Origin: Adiantum capillus-veneris
Taxonomy: Eukaryota; Streptophyta; Polypodiopsida; Polypodiales; Pteridaceae
Assembly: GCA_014529385.2 (NCBI GenBank)
Contig: CM043961.1
Coordinates: 11,204,478-11,268,477, forward strand
Length of the DNA: 64,000 nt
Reading direction: 5' to 3'
The notes beneath the pieces are model-generated. The model was not told the origin of the DNA. It saw nothing but the letters and a program-made list of their open reading frames with translations, and ran no database searches. Below, piece by piece: positions 22,170-33,345 of the stretch; the first letter of the stretch is position 1, and the number at the start of each line of letters is the position of its first letter. The translations under genes were made by a program, and so were the position numbers.

Positions 22170-24906
22170 AAGTTTTTTGTGCACACGCAAACTTTTCTAT
22201 GTGAAGAAAATAGTCAAGCCGGATCACTTAGCGACAGTGTTTATGGCCTAGATCTTCAGATTACATGGCATGCCTGAGACAATTGTCTCCGACAGACACC
22301 CGAGGTTCACGAGTTCTTTTGGAAGGCTATGTGGGAGAACATTGGCACGGTTGCAGTTCTCGTCATCATTCCACCCGCAGACTGACGGGCAATCAGAGAT
22401 TGCTAATTCAATGGTACTGGATTTTTTGAAGTCTTCTTCTTTGAATCTGAAGACTTCATAGGAAAAGGCTTTTTACCTTTGGTGGAAAATGCCTACAGAA
22501 ACACGATTAACTCTTTGACGGGGAAGGTGCCATTTGAGATTATTGAATTTGCTACAAAGGTTCCACCCTTCCTTAGCAGCACGAAAGATAAGATTTTTCT
22601 TTGAAGCCGATCACGAGGGACTTGGACTTGGTCCGGAAGGCTTTGGAGAAATCTCAAGAAAGACAGAAAAAGACACCAGATCGACATCGTCGCGATTTGA
22701 AATTGAAGGAGAACGATTGGGTGCTCTTACTTTTTTGAGAAGGCACGCCTGAGAAAGAAAAAGGAAAAGGAGCAGTTTTCTCGAAAGCTTAGTATGAGAT
22801 ACTATGGACCTTTCCAGATTTCGAAAAAGATAAATGATGTCTCCTTTAGACTGAAGCTGCCCGACACTTGGAGACTTCGCAGTGTTTTCATGCGAGTCTC
22901 TTGAAGCCTTTTAAAGGTGATGTGTCCGATGATGGGGCGCCAGATGAGCAACCCGAATTGGAGGAAAACGAGCAGATACTCGTTCCAGAACAGATATTGG
23001 CACAGAAAGATAGAAAGATAAAAGGTAAAGCGATAAGACGGTTCTTGGCTAAATTCAAGACCTACTCCGCATTGGATGCGAAGTAAATGGAGGAGGAGAA
23101 CCTGGCAGATACTCCTCGGATTGTGAATCTTTACCTCGAAGCATTTGGTTTAGCATAGTCTATTCTAAATGGAACCCAGAACTCAGCTTAGGTGGAATCT
23201 GGTGCAGTGGGTATGCACAAGAGGGGAGTCACTCCACTCCCTTGTCAACAGATTGCCCCGATTTTTTGATATTAAAGTCACTGTTGTCTCTTTTGAGTTT
23301 CAGGGATACTGTGAGTGTAAGGTGCAGTGGAATGAATGTTGTATTTTCTCAAGATTAGTGATCTATATTTGCTCAAGGTTCCTTTTAGTTCTTAGGGAAG
23401 GAGAGAGCCTTCCGTCTTTATGGAGAGTGCTATGATCACGAACAAAGTGAGTGGATATTGTGCATGCAAGTGACTGAGACTGAGAGAAGGAGAGAAGAGA
23501 GATACGACACCCGAGAGTTTGTAAAACCCTCCTCCGAAGGCCCCACTCTCATCCGCGAGAGTGGTCTACTTTTGATTGCACAAAGTGGTACAATGCATAT
23601 GCAATGGATTGATGCAACTTGGACTATGCCGATGACGACGATGGTGATGACGACGACGACTTTGGGGCTGAAATCTGAGATCTTCTAACTGCTGAATTTC
23701 GGGACTGTTTCGGTGGCTGAAAATGACTGTTTTGGCTGCGTTTTCTTGGGCTGAAAATAGTGGTTCTTCTGCAATGCTTCAAGGGCTGCTCTACTACTGT
23801 GTCTAATGATGAAAACGCTATGTATCTGCTGCAGATGAGGGCTGAAAACAAAAATGCTGATGTATGGCTCAGCTAGCAAAAACGTTAGTGCTGATCTGGG
23901 ACAGAAATCCAAAAACGCTGATGGGCTGATTTGGGAAAACGCTAGGGCTGCCTGGTGATGGGGGCGATCATGCTGGGGACCTGCTGTTGCCGGCGGTAAT
24001 TGCAAGAGAAAGTGCTGGCTGATGCATATGTCCAAAAACGCTAGGGGTTCTGAGGGTATGGCGAGGTTAGAAGCTCCAAAACGCCAAGTGCCGGAGGTAC
24101 TGCTGAGAAGTTGTCTGTTGAGCGGGAAGCTCCTGCTGTCTCTTCTGCCAGAAAGTGCTAACTTGGGTTTGCTTATATATTAACTTAGCAAAATTGCCCT
24201 ACCTACTTTTGTTGGAAAGTCACTTAAAAATAATAAGTGAAAATAACCAAAAATAGAGAAAATAGGCTAAATGCACTGGAACATTCCCCTGACTGAATCT
24301 GATGGATTCTGAAGGAAATACTGATGATCATGCTGTGTGCAACCGGAGGATATGCATCTATGCTAAGTGACTGGGCATGCACGGTCTACGAATAGACTCA
24401 CAAAAGTGCCAGATCACTGCTAAATCTAGACTGACTGAACCCTGCTGTGGTGTAGCTTGTCCACGGACACATAGGGTTGGGATGTGTCACGTGACAGTGA
24501 GCTGACACTATTGTGTTGTATGACTTTAAGAACTGGAATTCCTGATACTGACTTGTTTAAGTGCAGGAACTGATAGACGAAATGATTGCAGCATTTCGGT
24601 CTGAAAGATCTTGACAGACGTGATTGCAATAAGGATTAATCAATCGGGCATCTATGAGGTCCCGAGTGGATCTAGATGCGATTGCTAAATACGTTGCCGA
24701 TAAATCATGGTCTGCGATCCGAATGAATTTTGAATGCGATTTGTCATGTGATGTCCTGTGATGTCGTGTGATGTGACTGTCAATTGCTAGATGTGTGTTC
24801 CTAGTGTGTCGGTACTAACAGTCAGTGTCTGCTAAGACAGTTTATGGCTTCTGTCTGTTTTGCAGGCGCAATCGAGGGCGATTACAATGCTCTCAAGAGG
24901 GGGGTA
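22170..24906 (+). mobile_element. gypsy chromovirus 3' half (integrase to PPT)
   Basis: Plus strand. It begins inside integrase (TRKLFYVKKIVKPDHL, LHGMPETIVSDRHPRFTS with the second catalytic Asp, then SSFHPQTDGQSEIANS with the Glu). It continues through MRYYGPFQISKKINDVSFRL and a chromodomain (QILAQKDRKIKGKAIRRFLA…FKTYSALDAK, ending near 23150). A 1.7 kb non-coding stretch follows, then a polypurine tract CAAGAGGGGGGTA (24894-24906). Stops and frameshifts abound. It is missing everything before mid-integrase. Confidence 0.85.
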
Positions 24907-25534
24907 TGTCACAAACCTGTGACGTGGCAGCCAATACACAAACACACACCCTCTCTTTGGCATAGAACAGCCCCGGAAAATGTGGACGGGCGGAAAATGC
25001 TGACATGGCACTGCCGTACAACCACCCCGGAAATTGTGGCAGCCTGTACGGACAGCCACGTGGCAGCAGCTGTACGGATTTTTCTACGCCAAAAAGGACC
25101 TGCTTTTTCTACGCAAAAAGGGGCTGATTTTTCTATGCTATGGCTGAAGAAAATTCCTATGCAAAAACTTGCTTTCTTTTGAGTTGCTTTATCAAGCAAG
25201 ATGAATGGATTATTTTTGAACGCTTTTGGGGCAGCTTTTGGGGCTCTGCTTTTAGCATCCCTTGTAAACCTTTATAAGAGTGGTTTGGGCTCCCACTCTG
25301 TAGAGCATCTGGACGCAGGGTCTGAGAGTGAGACCCAACCACTCCCGTGTACTTTGTGCAACAAATTAATACAAAAAGAAATACCGAAAGGGGCGCCAGT
25401 CTTTGGGGCCAATATCTCTAGGCACGGAACTCTGCTGGGCCGTGTCAAATCAATTGTGAACTGTGAACTGTTTTGAAGTGAATTCCTGTCGTGTTGCGGT
25501 AGAATCTTGACTTGGGGTGTCCAAGTCTGTTACA
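24907..25534 (+). mobile_element. 3' LTR of the gypsy half-element
   Basis: It begins TGTCACAAACCTGTGACGTG directly after the PPT and ends GTCTGTTACA (628 bp). TATA-like CTTTATAAG is at 25267-25275. The shared LTR block is at 25375-25410. It is the close sister of the minus-strand LTR at 45702-46270. The next five bases, TCTGC, equal the flank of that other LTR. Confidence 0.85.
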
Positions 25535-26077
25535 TCTGCCTACCTATAGTGAGAGATCTATCTCTCCTTACAATTCTCTATTGATTTTGAGTAAGGAACC
25601 ATCAATAATGCAAAGTTTCCTATCACAAACGCAAGGTTAACGCGAAAGATTGCAATTATGTGATTGCTTAATTTTGCCTACTCTCTCAACTATGCTGCAT
25701 TTGAGCCCTAGCTCTCCAACCAACGTGAAAATAGCAAATAGCAATTGGCCTTGTGAGCATGTGTAGAAACTTCATTCTGCTTCTTTGTGCTGAGAGTGAA
25801 ATACATGGCGCGTTTAGGATAACTACCTTCAAATTCGGAGAAATAGTTTTGGTTGACCTTCACAGGAGTAACATGCTTATTACTTGTGGAATGGTGCACT
25901 TCTTCAGCATAGTTGAGCCATCGACTGCAACAAAGCGTAGATCTTTTGTTGCTACTTCCAAGCAGTTCACAATTTGAACTTTTTATATGCATTCATCATT
26001 GCTATTTTCAAATTGAACCTTTGAGTTGGTTCTTGTCATAACTATGCCAACTTTTCTTGTCATACACAACTATGCCA
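25535..26077 (+). other. Displaced copy of GRDP intron 1 end (inverted)
   Basis: 25972-26057 matches the reverse complement of 45419-45504 (the end of GRDP intron 1, about 13 bp before exon 2) with only two differences, both transitions. The rest (25535-25971) has no match in the window and would be the intron segment now missing from the gene. The open frame at 25753-25977 is therefore probably intronic, not a gene. Confidence 0.65.
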
Positions 26078-26650
26078 CACAGAGAGGTTGTGCACACGGC
26101 AAGGGCACACGGCAAGGATGAAGAAGTGCTAGGTAGAGGGAGGGTGATCGCTAAGGAAAATTTCTAGAGAGAGAGGGAGAGAGATGGTGGTCAGAAACGC
26201 TAGAGAGAGGGTGTGGCAGCACATAGGGAAAACGCTAGCATGGAGAAAACCCTAGAGAGAGTGAGTGTTCCCAAACGATGAAGCTCTACACTAATAACAC
26301 ATGCCAAAAGTACAAAGCGGTGGGTTACATATATAGGAAAATCTAAAATTTGTCCTACCTACTGCAAAACCACATGATCCTAATAAATGGCTAATAAATG
26401 CTAATAAATATGTTAACTCATTGAAACTGACCTGACACATATTTAGTAGCAGAACTGCACAACACTCAAGAAACCCTAGGAATGGGGGTCCCGCCTCATG
26501 CCAGCCTACCAAGTGAGCAACACCGTGAAGTGCATCGCCGTGAACAGGTACATCTACCTCAAGTACGGCCGGGCACAACCACAAAACAGTCCCCACTCCC
26601 GAATCTGTTCTTGGGAAATACTAGAGCTACCACCGGATAGGAAACTGAAC
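26078..26650 (-). mobile_element. copia 5' LTR, 5' part (continued after insertion)
   Basis: It resumes with the same 35 bp that end the first half at 22169 (with a 13 bp internal duplication here) and goes on with LTR-like sequence. This includes a minus-strand TATA-like TATATATGTAAC at about 26325. The outer end was not determined; GC-rich unidentified sequence occupies about 26480-26590. Confidence 0.5.
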
Positions 26651-26654
26651 TCTA

Positions 26655-27790
26655 ACAAGAAGGTCTTAGAAGACTCACATGAAACGCATTATGAATCTTC
26701 CAATTGTCTGGCAAATTCAGCCTATACGCAACATCGTTGATCTTGTCAATTACTTGCCATAGTAGCGCATACTGAGCTTTGGAAACAACCTTTCCTTGCC
26801 CTTCATCTTCTTTAGTTTTGCCTTTTCAATCGCAATAGAACCCAACCACCAAGTGAAAACAAAAGTTCACGTCAATGACGATTGGTAGCCCTTTTCTACT
26901 TTGCCCGAGTCTTCCCTAGGGCAAACTTAATTTTCTTCTACATTTCATCTATATTTTCTACATATCAATCTGCTTCAAAATCTTATCTTTTGGATGCAAA
27001 ATGGGAGGAACCTTTTTGCCATCCTCAACAATTTCAAAGGGTGCCTTGTCTGTTGACGAATGCATCGTATTGTTGTATGCATACTCAAGCAAGGGCAAAT
27101 ACTATTTCCACTTGCCCTTATTGTCTAACACATAGCATGTAAGCAGGTCTAGAACAATAGAATTGGCCACTTCTGACTGTCCATCAGTTTGTGGATGAAA
27201 ACTTAAGCATTGTGCCCATGTTTTCAAACAAGCCTCTCCAAAACAAACTTGTCATGCAAGGATCATAATTACTGACAATTGATTGTGGCATACCAAGGTA
27301 CTTAAACACATTGTACATGAACAATCCTACCATTTAATTAGTTAAATGGGCCTGTTTGCTGAACCTGCAAATAATTGTCCACATACCACCCTTCCTTGTC
27401 TGTGTACTCAGAAGATCAAAGATAAAATCCATAGCAATACTGTCCTATTGCTTATCTGGAATAGGCAATGGTTGCAACGACCCTGGTGCTTTTTTCCTAT
27501 CAAACTTGACCTTTTGGCAAATTACTCATGCTCGCACAAAGGCATCCACATTTCTCCTCAAAGTAGACCAGTAAAAGAATGTCTCAATCGCTTTCACTGT
27601 TGCATCTATTCCACGATATCTTGCATATGGTAGGACATGCCTTTCTACCATAACCTTATGTCGCAATGGCCTCATGACACATAGTCTGCCATGCATCATC
27701 ATAGAACCATCTTTGAGAAGATAATGTTTATGGTGCTGTCCATCTAACAGTTGTTCAAAGATCCTTGCAAAATCTTCATCATTAGCAAAG
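26655..27790 (-). mobile_element. gypsy integrase-region fragment
   Basis: Diverged copy of 29880-31040 of the complete gypsy element, same strand. For example the GAAGACTCACATGAAACGCA stretch at about 26668 and the AAAATCTTCATCA end at about 27780 match. It spans the GPF module through the integrase zinc region with many stops. Neither LTR is attached. Confidence 0.8.
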
Positions 27791-28587
27791 GCAGCTTACC
27801 AAGGAGCGTATGAATAGGATTGCTCATTGTAGAACCACACTCTTCCAATTGCTACTTGATTCATGAAATCTCTCCAATCTTCTCAAGGATGTTGTTCTTC
27901 TTTGAAATACTTAGCTTATCCAATTGCTTGTCAAGCTATGTAAGCTTGGTGGTAGAAATAGATCCATAAAAAGCATATTGATCCTGCCAAAAGCTAATGT
28001 GCAGTCATGGAAAGGGAGAGAAACAGAGAGGAGATAGATGGAGACATACCATAAATCATGAGTGTGATGGCCTCCACATCCCCTCTCTAGGTTGAGAGGA
28101 TCGGTTGTGGCATTTCGACGAAAGGCCACACCCCAACACTGCTCAAGGGAAACCACATAAAAACAGACCAATTTCTATAGTTATGTGGTGTCAACTTTTG
28201 AGCATCGGAGAGAATTGGAAGATTAAGGGATTGAGATATTGGGTCCCTTGCTGCTGTTTTGGAAGGCTCTTCTCGATGTTGGACCCATGACTGACCATTA
28301 CTACTCTCTTGTTTGGATAAGGTTCTTGGTCCTTTGAGCTATTTATCATACACACAATCAACTTCAGGAGGCTTTTTCGCCATGACGACAGTCTTCAGCT
28401 TTAGTCAACTCCTTCAGTTTCTTCATGATTGTTTCCATTTGGACTTCAACAGTTTGAGGTCTTCTATGACTGTTTCTAGGTTTATTGCATGGTTTCACCC
28501 GTTTGGGTAGTGGTTGTACATTATTGAAATTGATGCAAATGTAAGGTCACTGAAAAAAAACTGCATGTGTGTGTGCGCGGCGCGTGC
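27791..28587. other. No supported gene; possible gag trace
   Basis: On the minus strand near 28180-28220 a phrase like QKLTPHNYRNWSVFM recalls the start of copia gag, but it is isolated. The last bases (28560-28587) are GT/GC-rich and form the flank of the gypsy element that follows. Confidence 0.3.
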
Positions 28588-29365
28588 TGAAACCGGCCCG
28601 CAAGGCGGTAGGCGTTGGCTTTCAAGTTTCACCTGAAATTCTTTACTTTAAACACACACACACACAGAGCACTTTACAAAGGTAACCTGTAAGACAAAAG
28701 CTGAAATGAGGCCTCTCCCAGCTTAAAAATCAGCACCCATTTTTCCGCAAGGGGAAAGTTCATGAAAAATCAACACTTGGCACATTTACAAGCATTTGCC
28801 CGTTTCGGGTTCGCCGCTTAAAAATATCCTGACCGGTTGCCCAGTTGACTTCGTGGCAGAGTTATAAAATGTTCCCCTAGTCATACCGGAGGTAATGACG
28901 CGAACACATTTCACGGCCCAAAATAGCAGTTCCCTAAATTTTAGGAGATGCTTCCGTTGGGCTCCCACTGGTCTTCTGACCATCTATCCTCATTGGGACC
29001 GCATCCAAAAGTGCAATGTGGCCCAGCTGTCGCATACTTTTTGTTGGTAGTCCCACCTTGACTTTACGCCTTAATTGAGTTCACTTCCTAGTATCCACCA
29101 ACTTGCTAAGTGCGACGGGGGGACCTATATGATCTTGCTCTGAGCCTAGATATCCTTTTACCATACGAATTCCAGTGTCGACCATTACCCATCTGCAGGT
29201 GAAACTACCGTTCACATTGGCCATACAATGTCCGACCGTTTGCTACTTCAAAAAGAGGGTCTCAAACAAAATAAAACAAAACCCCATTGGAAAGAAACCA
29301 ACAACCAAGGTTAGCAGTTGCCACATCTTTGTGACATAGTTAACAGTTGCCACGTCCCCGTGACA
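28588..29365 (-). mobile_element. 3' LTR of gypsy chromovirus (778 bp)
   Basis: The minus strand starts TGTCACGGGGACGTGG next to the PPT and ends GCGGGCCGGTTTCA. Compared with the 5' LTR, an internal block of about 715 bp is gone, with a short CTGT(A/G)A-like match at the break. Confidence 0.9.
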
Positions 29366-29380
29366 TACCCCCCCCTTGAA
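29366..29380 (-). promoter_or_regulatory. gypsy polypurine tract
   Basis: The minus strand reads TTCAAGGGGGGGGTA directly before the 3' LTR. It primes plus-strand DNA synthesis in this class. Confidence 0.85.
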
Positions 29381-29536
29381 ATCGCAAACGTCCTCGATTG
29401 CATACCATAAATACACGCCACTGATGATCTTGTGCTATTAACACTCTTTTATCATCGCATGTATCCGCAAGAAAGGTCATAACATATAGATACAAATGAC
29501 TTAATGAGGCCTTCATACTTTTGTCATTTCCATCTA

Positions 29537-31063
29537 TTACACTGAATTCATATGTACATTTGATGTACTAGCTCTATCATTACCCCTCCTTTGCAGACGT
29601 TCAGTTGGGGCATAAGTAGGCTGTAACCCAAAGGCTTCAAGGTAAAGCTGCAATACATTTGGTGACTCTGACAATTCATGCTCTTCCATCCACTTTGCAT
29701 CCATAGGTGGATAGTTCTTGAACTTCACCAAATAGCGTCTTGCAACTTGTCCTTTAACTTTTCTGTCCTTATGTGCCAAAACTTGCTCAGGTACCAGGAT
29801 CTCATCAAGTTCCTCAACTTCTGGCTGATCCTCATCTCGCATATCATCTGGCATATCTTCTGGCACATCACCCACGAAGGGTCTTAGAAGACTCACGTGA
29901 AACGCATTATGAATCTTCCGCGCATCAGGCAATTTCAGCCTGTAAGCCACATCGCTGATCTTGTCAAGCACTTGAAAAGGCCCATAGTAACGCATGCTGA
30001 CCTTAGGAAATAGCCGTTCCTTGCCCTTCATCTTCTTTAACCTTGCCTTTTCGAACCTTAACAGAACCCAATCACCAGGTGATAACAGCAATTCACGACA
30101 GTGACGATCAGCAGCCTTTTTCTGCTTTGTCTGAGTCTTCTCCAAGGCAACTTTAATCTTCTTATACATCTCATCCATGTTCTCAACATATCGATCTGCC
30201 TCAAAGATCTTGTCCTTTGTATGCAAAATGGGAGGAACCTTTTTGCCGCCTTCAACAATCTCAAAAGGTGCTTTGCCAGTAGACGAATGCACCGTATTAT
30301 TGTACGCATACTCAAGCATAGGCAAATACTGTTCCCACTTGCCCTTATTATCTGACACATGGCATTTCAGCAGATCTAAGACAGTAGAATTAGCCTCTTC
30401 TGACTGTCCATCAGTTTGTGAATGAAACGAAGACGAGAACCTGAGCATAGTGCCCATGTTCTCAAACAATCCTCTCCAGAACAAACTGGTCATGCGAGGA
30501 TCACGATCACTGATAATCGATTGTGGCATACCATGGTACTTAAACACATTGTACATGAACAAGCGTGCCATCTGATCAAATTTTATCTTCTTCCTGACAG
30601 GGATAAAATGGGCTTGCTTGCTAAACCTGCAGATAATGGTCCATATACCATCACTCCATGTTGACGTACTTGGAAGATCAAAGATAAAGTCCATAGCAAT
30701 GCTTTCCCATGGCCTATCCGGAATCGGCAGTGGTTGTAACAACCCTAGTGCCTTTTGCCGATCAAACTTGACCTTTTGGCAAACTATGCATGCTCGCACA
30801 AAGGCATCCACATCTCTCCTCAAGGTAGGCCAATAGAAGAATGTCTCTACCGCTTTAACTGTTGCATCAATGCCACGATGCCCTGCATACGGTGGGACAT
30901 GACTCTCTTCCATGACCTTATGTCGCAATGGCCTAGTGACACAAAGTCTGCCATGCATCATCATAAAACCATCTCTGAAGAGATAGTGCTCGTGATGTTG
31001 CCCCTCTTGTAACTGTTCAAATATCCTTGCAAAATCTTCATCAGCAGTATATTGTTCCTTCAT
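29537..31063 (-). CDS. gypsy integrase with C-terminal chromodomain
   Basis: A 508-codon open frame, uninterrupted. The zinc region has ESHVPPYAGHRG and CIVCQK (HHCC). The catalytic triad is MDFIFDLPS (Asp), ISDRDPRMTS (Asp) and QTDGQSEEANS (Glu). A GPF/Y module follows (MRYYGPFQVLDKISDVAYRL). The end is a chromodomain (EILVPEQVLAHKDRKVKGQV, then RRYLVKFKNYP and MDAKWMEEHEL), which in chromoviruses guides integration to marked chromatin. It is cut off from the rest of pol by a frameshift near 31060, so it is no longer part of a polyprotein. Confidence 0.9.
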   Translation of the reverse strand: MKEQYTADEDFARIFEQLQEGQHHEHYLFRDGFMMMHGRLCVTRPLRHKVMEESHVPPYAGHRGIDATVKAVETFFYWPTLRRDVDAFVRACIVCQKVKFDRQKALGLLQPLPIPDRPWESIAMDFIFDLPSTSTWSDGIWTIICRFSKQAHFIPVRKKIKFDQMARLFMYNVFKYHGMPQSIISDRDPRMTSLFWRGLFENMGTMLRFSSSFHSQTDGQSEEANSTVLDLLKCHVSDNKGKWEQYLPMLEYAYNNTVHSSTGKAPFEIVEGGKKVPPILHTKDKIFEADRYVENMDEMYKKIKVALEKTQTKQKKAADRHCRELLLSPGDWVLLRFEKARLKKMKGKERLFPKVSMRYYGPFQVLDKISDVAYRLKLPDARKIHNAFHVSLLRPFVGDVPEDMPDDMRDEDQPEVEELDEILVPEQVLAHKDRKVKGQVARRYLVKFKNYPPMDAKWMEEHELSESPNVLQLYLEAFGLQPTYAPTERLQRRGNDRASTSNVHMNSV

Positions 31064-31790
31064 AAGGAATTAACACGGCTGAAATTTGTGGCTTTCTTGA
31101 TAACGCATCAGCCACAACATTCTTCTTGCCTTCCACATGCATAATTTGGAAGTGGAACATGGAAAGAATGTTTGCCCATCGCATATGCTTTTCGGATAAC
31201 TTTGACTGTGTCAAGAAGTATCGCAGGGTCTGATGATCTATTTGGACAACAAAATTAGCACCTAAGAGGTAGTGCTTCCAGCTAGAAAGCGCATGAATCA
31301 CGGCCAAGAGCTCTTTCTCATAGACTTGCATAGTCCTCTCTGGCCCTTGCAAAATTCGGCTTTCATAAGCTACTACCCGTCCATCTTGCATTAGCACTGC
31401 TCCGATGCTACTGCCACACGCGTCACACTGGACAACAAATGACTTCCTGAGATCTGGCAAAACAATAACTGGATCTAAAGTCAACTTTTCCTTTAAGAGA
31501 CTAAAAGCTGAAATCTCTTTTTGGGTCCATCTGAAAGTGACCTCTTTCTTTTGCAATGCGTGAAGAGGCGATGCTATCTCTGCAAAATTTCTGATAAACC
31601 TTCTATAGTAGGAACACAATCCCAAGAAGCTTTTGACATCGTGCACAGTCTTCAAGTCTGGCCATGTCTTGATAGCTTCGACCTTTGTGGGATCCATTCT
31701 AACACCATCCTTTGAGACTATGTGGCCAAGAAAGTGGATCTCTTCGAGGAAGAATTCACTTTTCTTAGGATTGACAAGTAAGACTGCGCA
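31041..31790 (-). pseudogene. gypsy RT C-terminal part and RNase H
   Basis: It begins [20 protein letters not shown] (RT thumb) and continues to RNase H with catalytic residues visible in VVQCDACGSSIGAVLM (Asp), VYEKELLAVI (Glu) and VVQIDHQTLRYF (Asp). It ends VVADALSRKPQ. Frameshifts at each end separate it from RT and integrase. Confidence 0.9.
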
Positions 31791-33345
31791 GCTCTTCGAA
31801 CACAATGGTCAAGTGACGCCTATGCTCCTCTTCATTCTTCGAATACACTATCATGTCATCGAAGAACGTCCCAACAAACTGTTGATGCGAGCGGAAAATC
31901 CGGTCCATCATTCTGTTGAACGTGGCAGGGACATTTGTTAGCCCAAACGGCATCACTAGAAACTCATAAAGACCAAATGTCGTTCTAAACACAGTCTTGT
32001 GTACATCCTCTGGCCTTATACGAATCTGACGGTACCCACTCTTAAGGTCTATCCTGCTGAAAATTGTAGCACCCTCTAAACGATCTAGAATATCATCAAT
32101 TCTAGGAATAGGGAACCTATTCTTGATGGTATTCTTATTCAACGCACGGTAATCAATACACATGCGCCATGAGCCATCCTTCTTCTGCACTAGGAGCACT
32201 GGGGAGCAAAAGGGTGAAGAACTAGGCTGAATCAGCCCCTTCTCTAATAACTCCTCAACCTGGCCCATAATCTCTTTCTGCTGCGCCGCACTAACCCTGA
32301 AGGGAGGTCTATTTGGTGGGCTACACCCTGGCACCAAATCTATCCGATGGTCCTCAGGTCTCTCTGGCGGCAATTGCGATGGTAATGAATCAGAAAAACA
32401 GTCACTAAACTTTTGCAAAAATGCTGACCTTTCTTTATCTAACACAGATAAATTTGACTGATCACTATCTGAGACATCACATGCAAAAATCAAGTACACA
32501 GAAAGATGATTCTTTATTACAGAAGTGATAGCAGAAGCAGATACAATAGGGACTGACTCTCCTTTAAGCTTTACATCCAAGATGTGAGTTTTGCCCCTAT
32601 GCTGTACAGTGACCTTTTTGTTGTAGGCATCCAAGACTCCATGCACTCGGAACATCCACGGGATCCCCAACAAGGCGTCACAACCTTCCAACGGCATGAT
32701 GTAAAACTCTTCAGTGTCCACATACGACTGAATATGCAGACGCAGTTTTCCAATGATGGGAGTAACACACTTTGAGTGGCCAGGACATGCCAACCCTGCC
32801 TCTGCTGTGTACCCCATCTCTTCAGCTCTGATGCCCAGCTTCATAGCTAACTCTGGTGAGATAAAGTTGGCTTTGGCACTTGGATCAAAGAAGATGAGTG
32901 CCGTCTGATCCCTAACTTTACCCCATGCCCTGCATAACTCACTGGCATCTGTGCTGGGCCTGTCACCCACCATGTCTGGCACTAAACCTGCCGTGGGTTT
33001 TGGCTTCTTGCCTTTCTGGTCTTCTTTATCCTCTGAGTCAGCTGGCCTTTTCCTTTGTGGACAATTGATAGAAAAGTGACCAGGCTGCTCGCATATAAAG
33101 CATTTGTTCTCAGCCATTAGGACCTTCTTTTCCTCGAGCGACTTGCGCACAAAAGGCTTCATTTTCTGTTTCTTTGCCTGCGCTCCAGAAGTCCCGGCTG
33201 AATCCTTGTCTTTGGTGGAATTTTCTGACCCCTGTGACGCATCAGGAACCGTTTTCACAAAGGGCTTCTTCGCTGAATTTTTCTTTTGCTGCCCTCCTTG
33301 GTCACTGCTCGGAAATCCACTGTCCTCTCCTTTCAACAAGGCAAA
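31765..33345 (-). pseudogene. gypsy CCHC knuckle, protease and RT N-terminal part
   Basis: It opens with a Lys-rich stretch and the knuckle [14 protein letters not shown] (about 33060-33110). The protease region shows [20 protein letters not shown] (about 32830-32900), where the usual D-S/T-G-A is D-P-S-A. RT follows: [53 protein letters not shown] and FFDDMIVYS (FFDD in place of YxDD). The frame breaks at about 31780 before the RT thumb. Confidence 0.9.

Noticed and set aside
25753-25977. 75-codon plus-strand frame as a small gene
   Set aside because: It lies in the block that appears to be displaced GRDP intron; no motif, and exon 1 and exon 2 of GRDP join in phase without it.
28180-28220. 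copia gag start (LTPHNYRNWSVFM on minus)
   Set aside because: A single short phrase without knuckle, frame or LTR nearby.
28786-28983. Identical 65-codon frames at 28786-28983 and 35728-35925 as a conserved gene pair
   Set aside because: They are the same segment of the two LTRs of one element.
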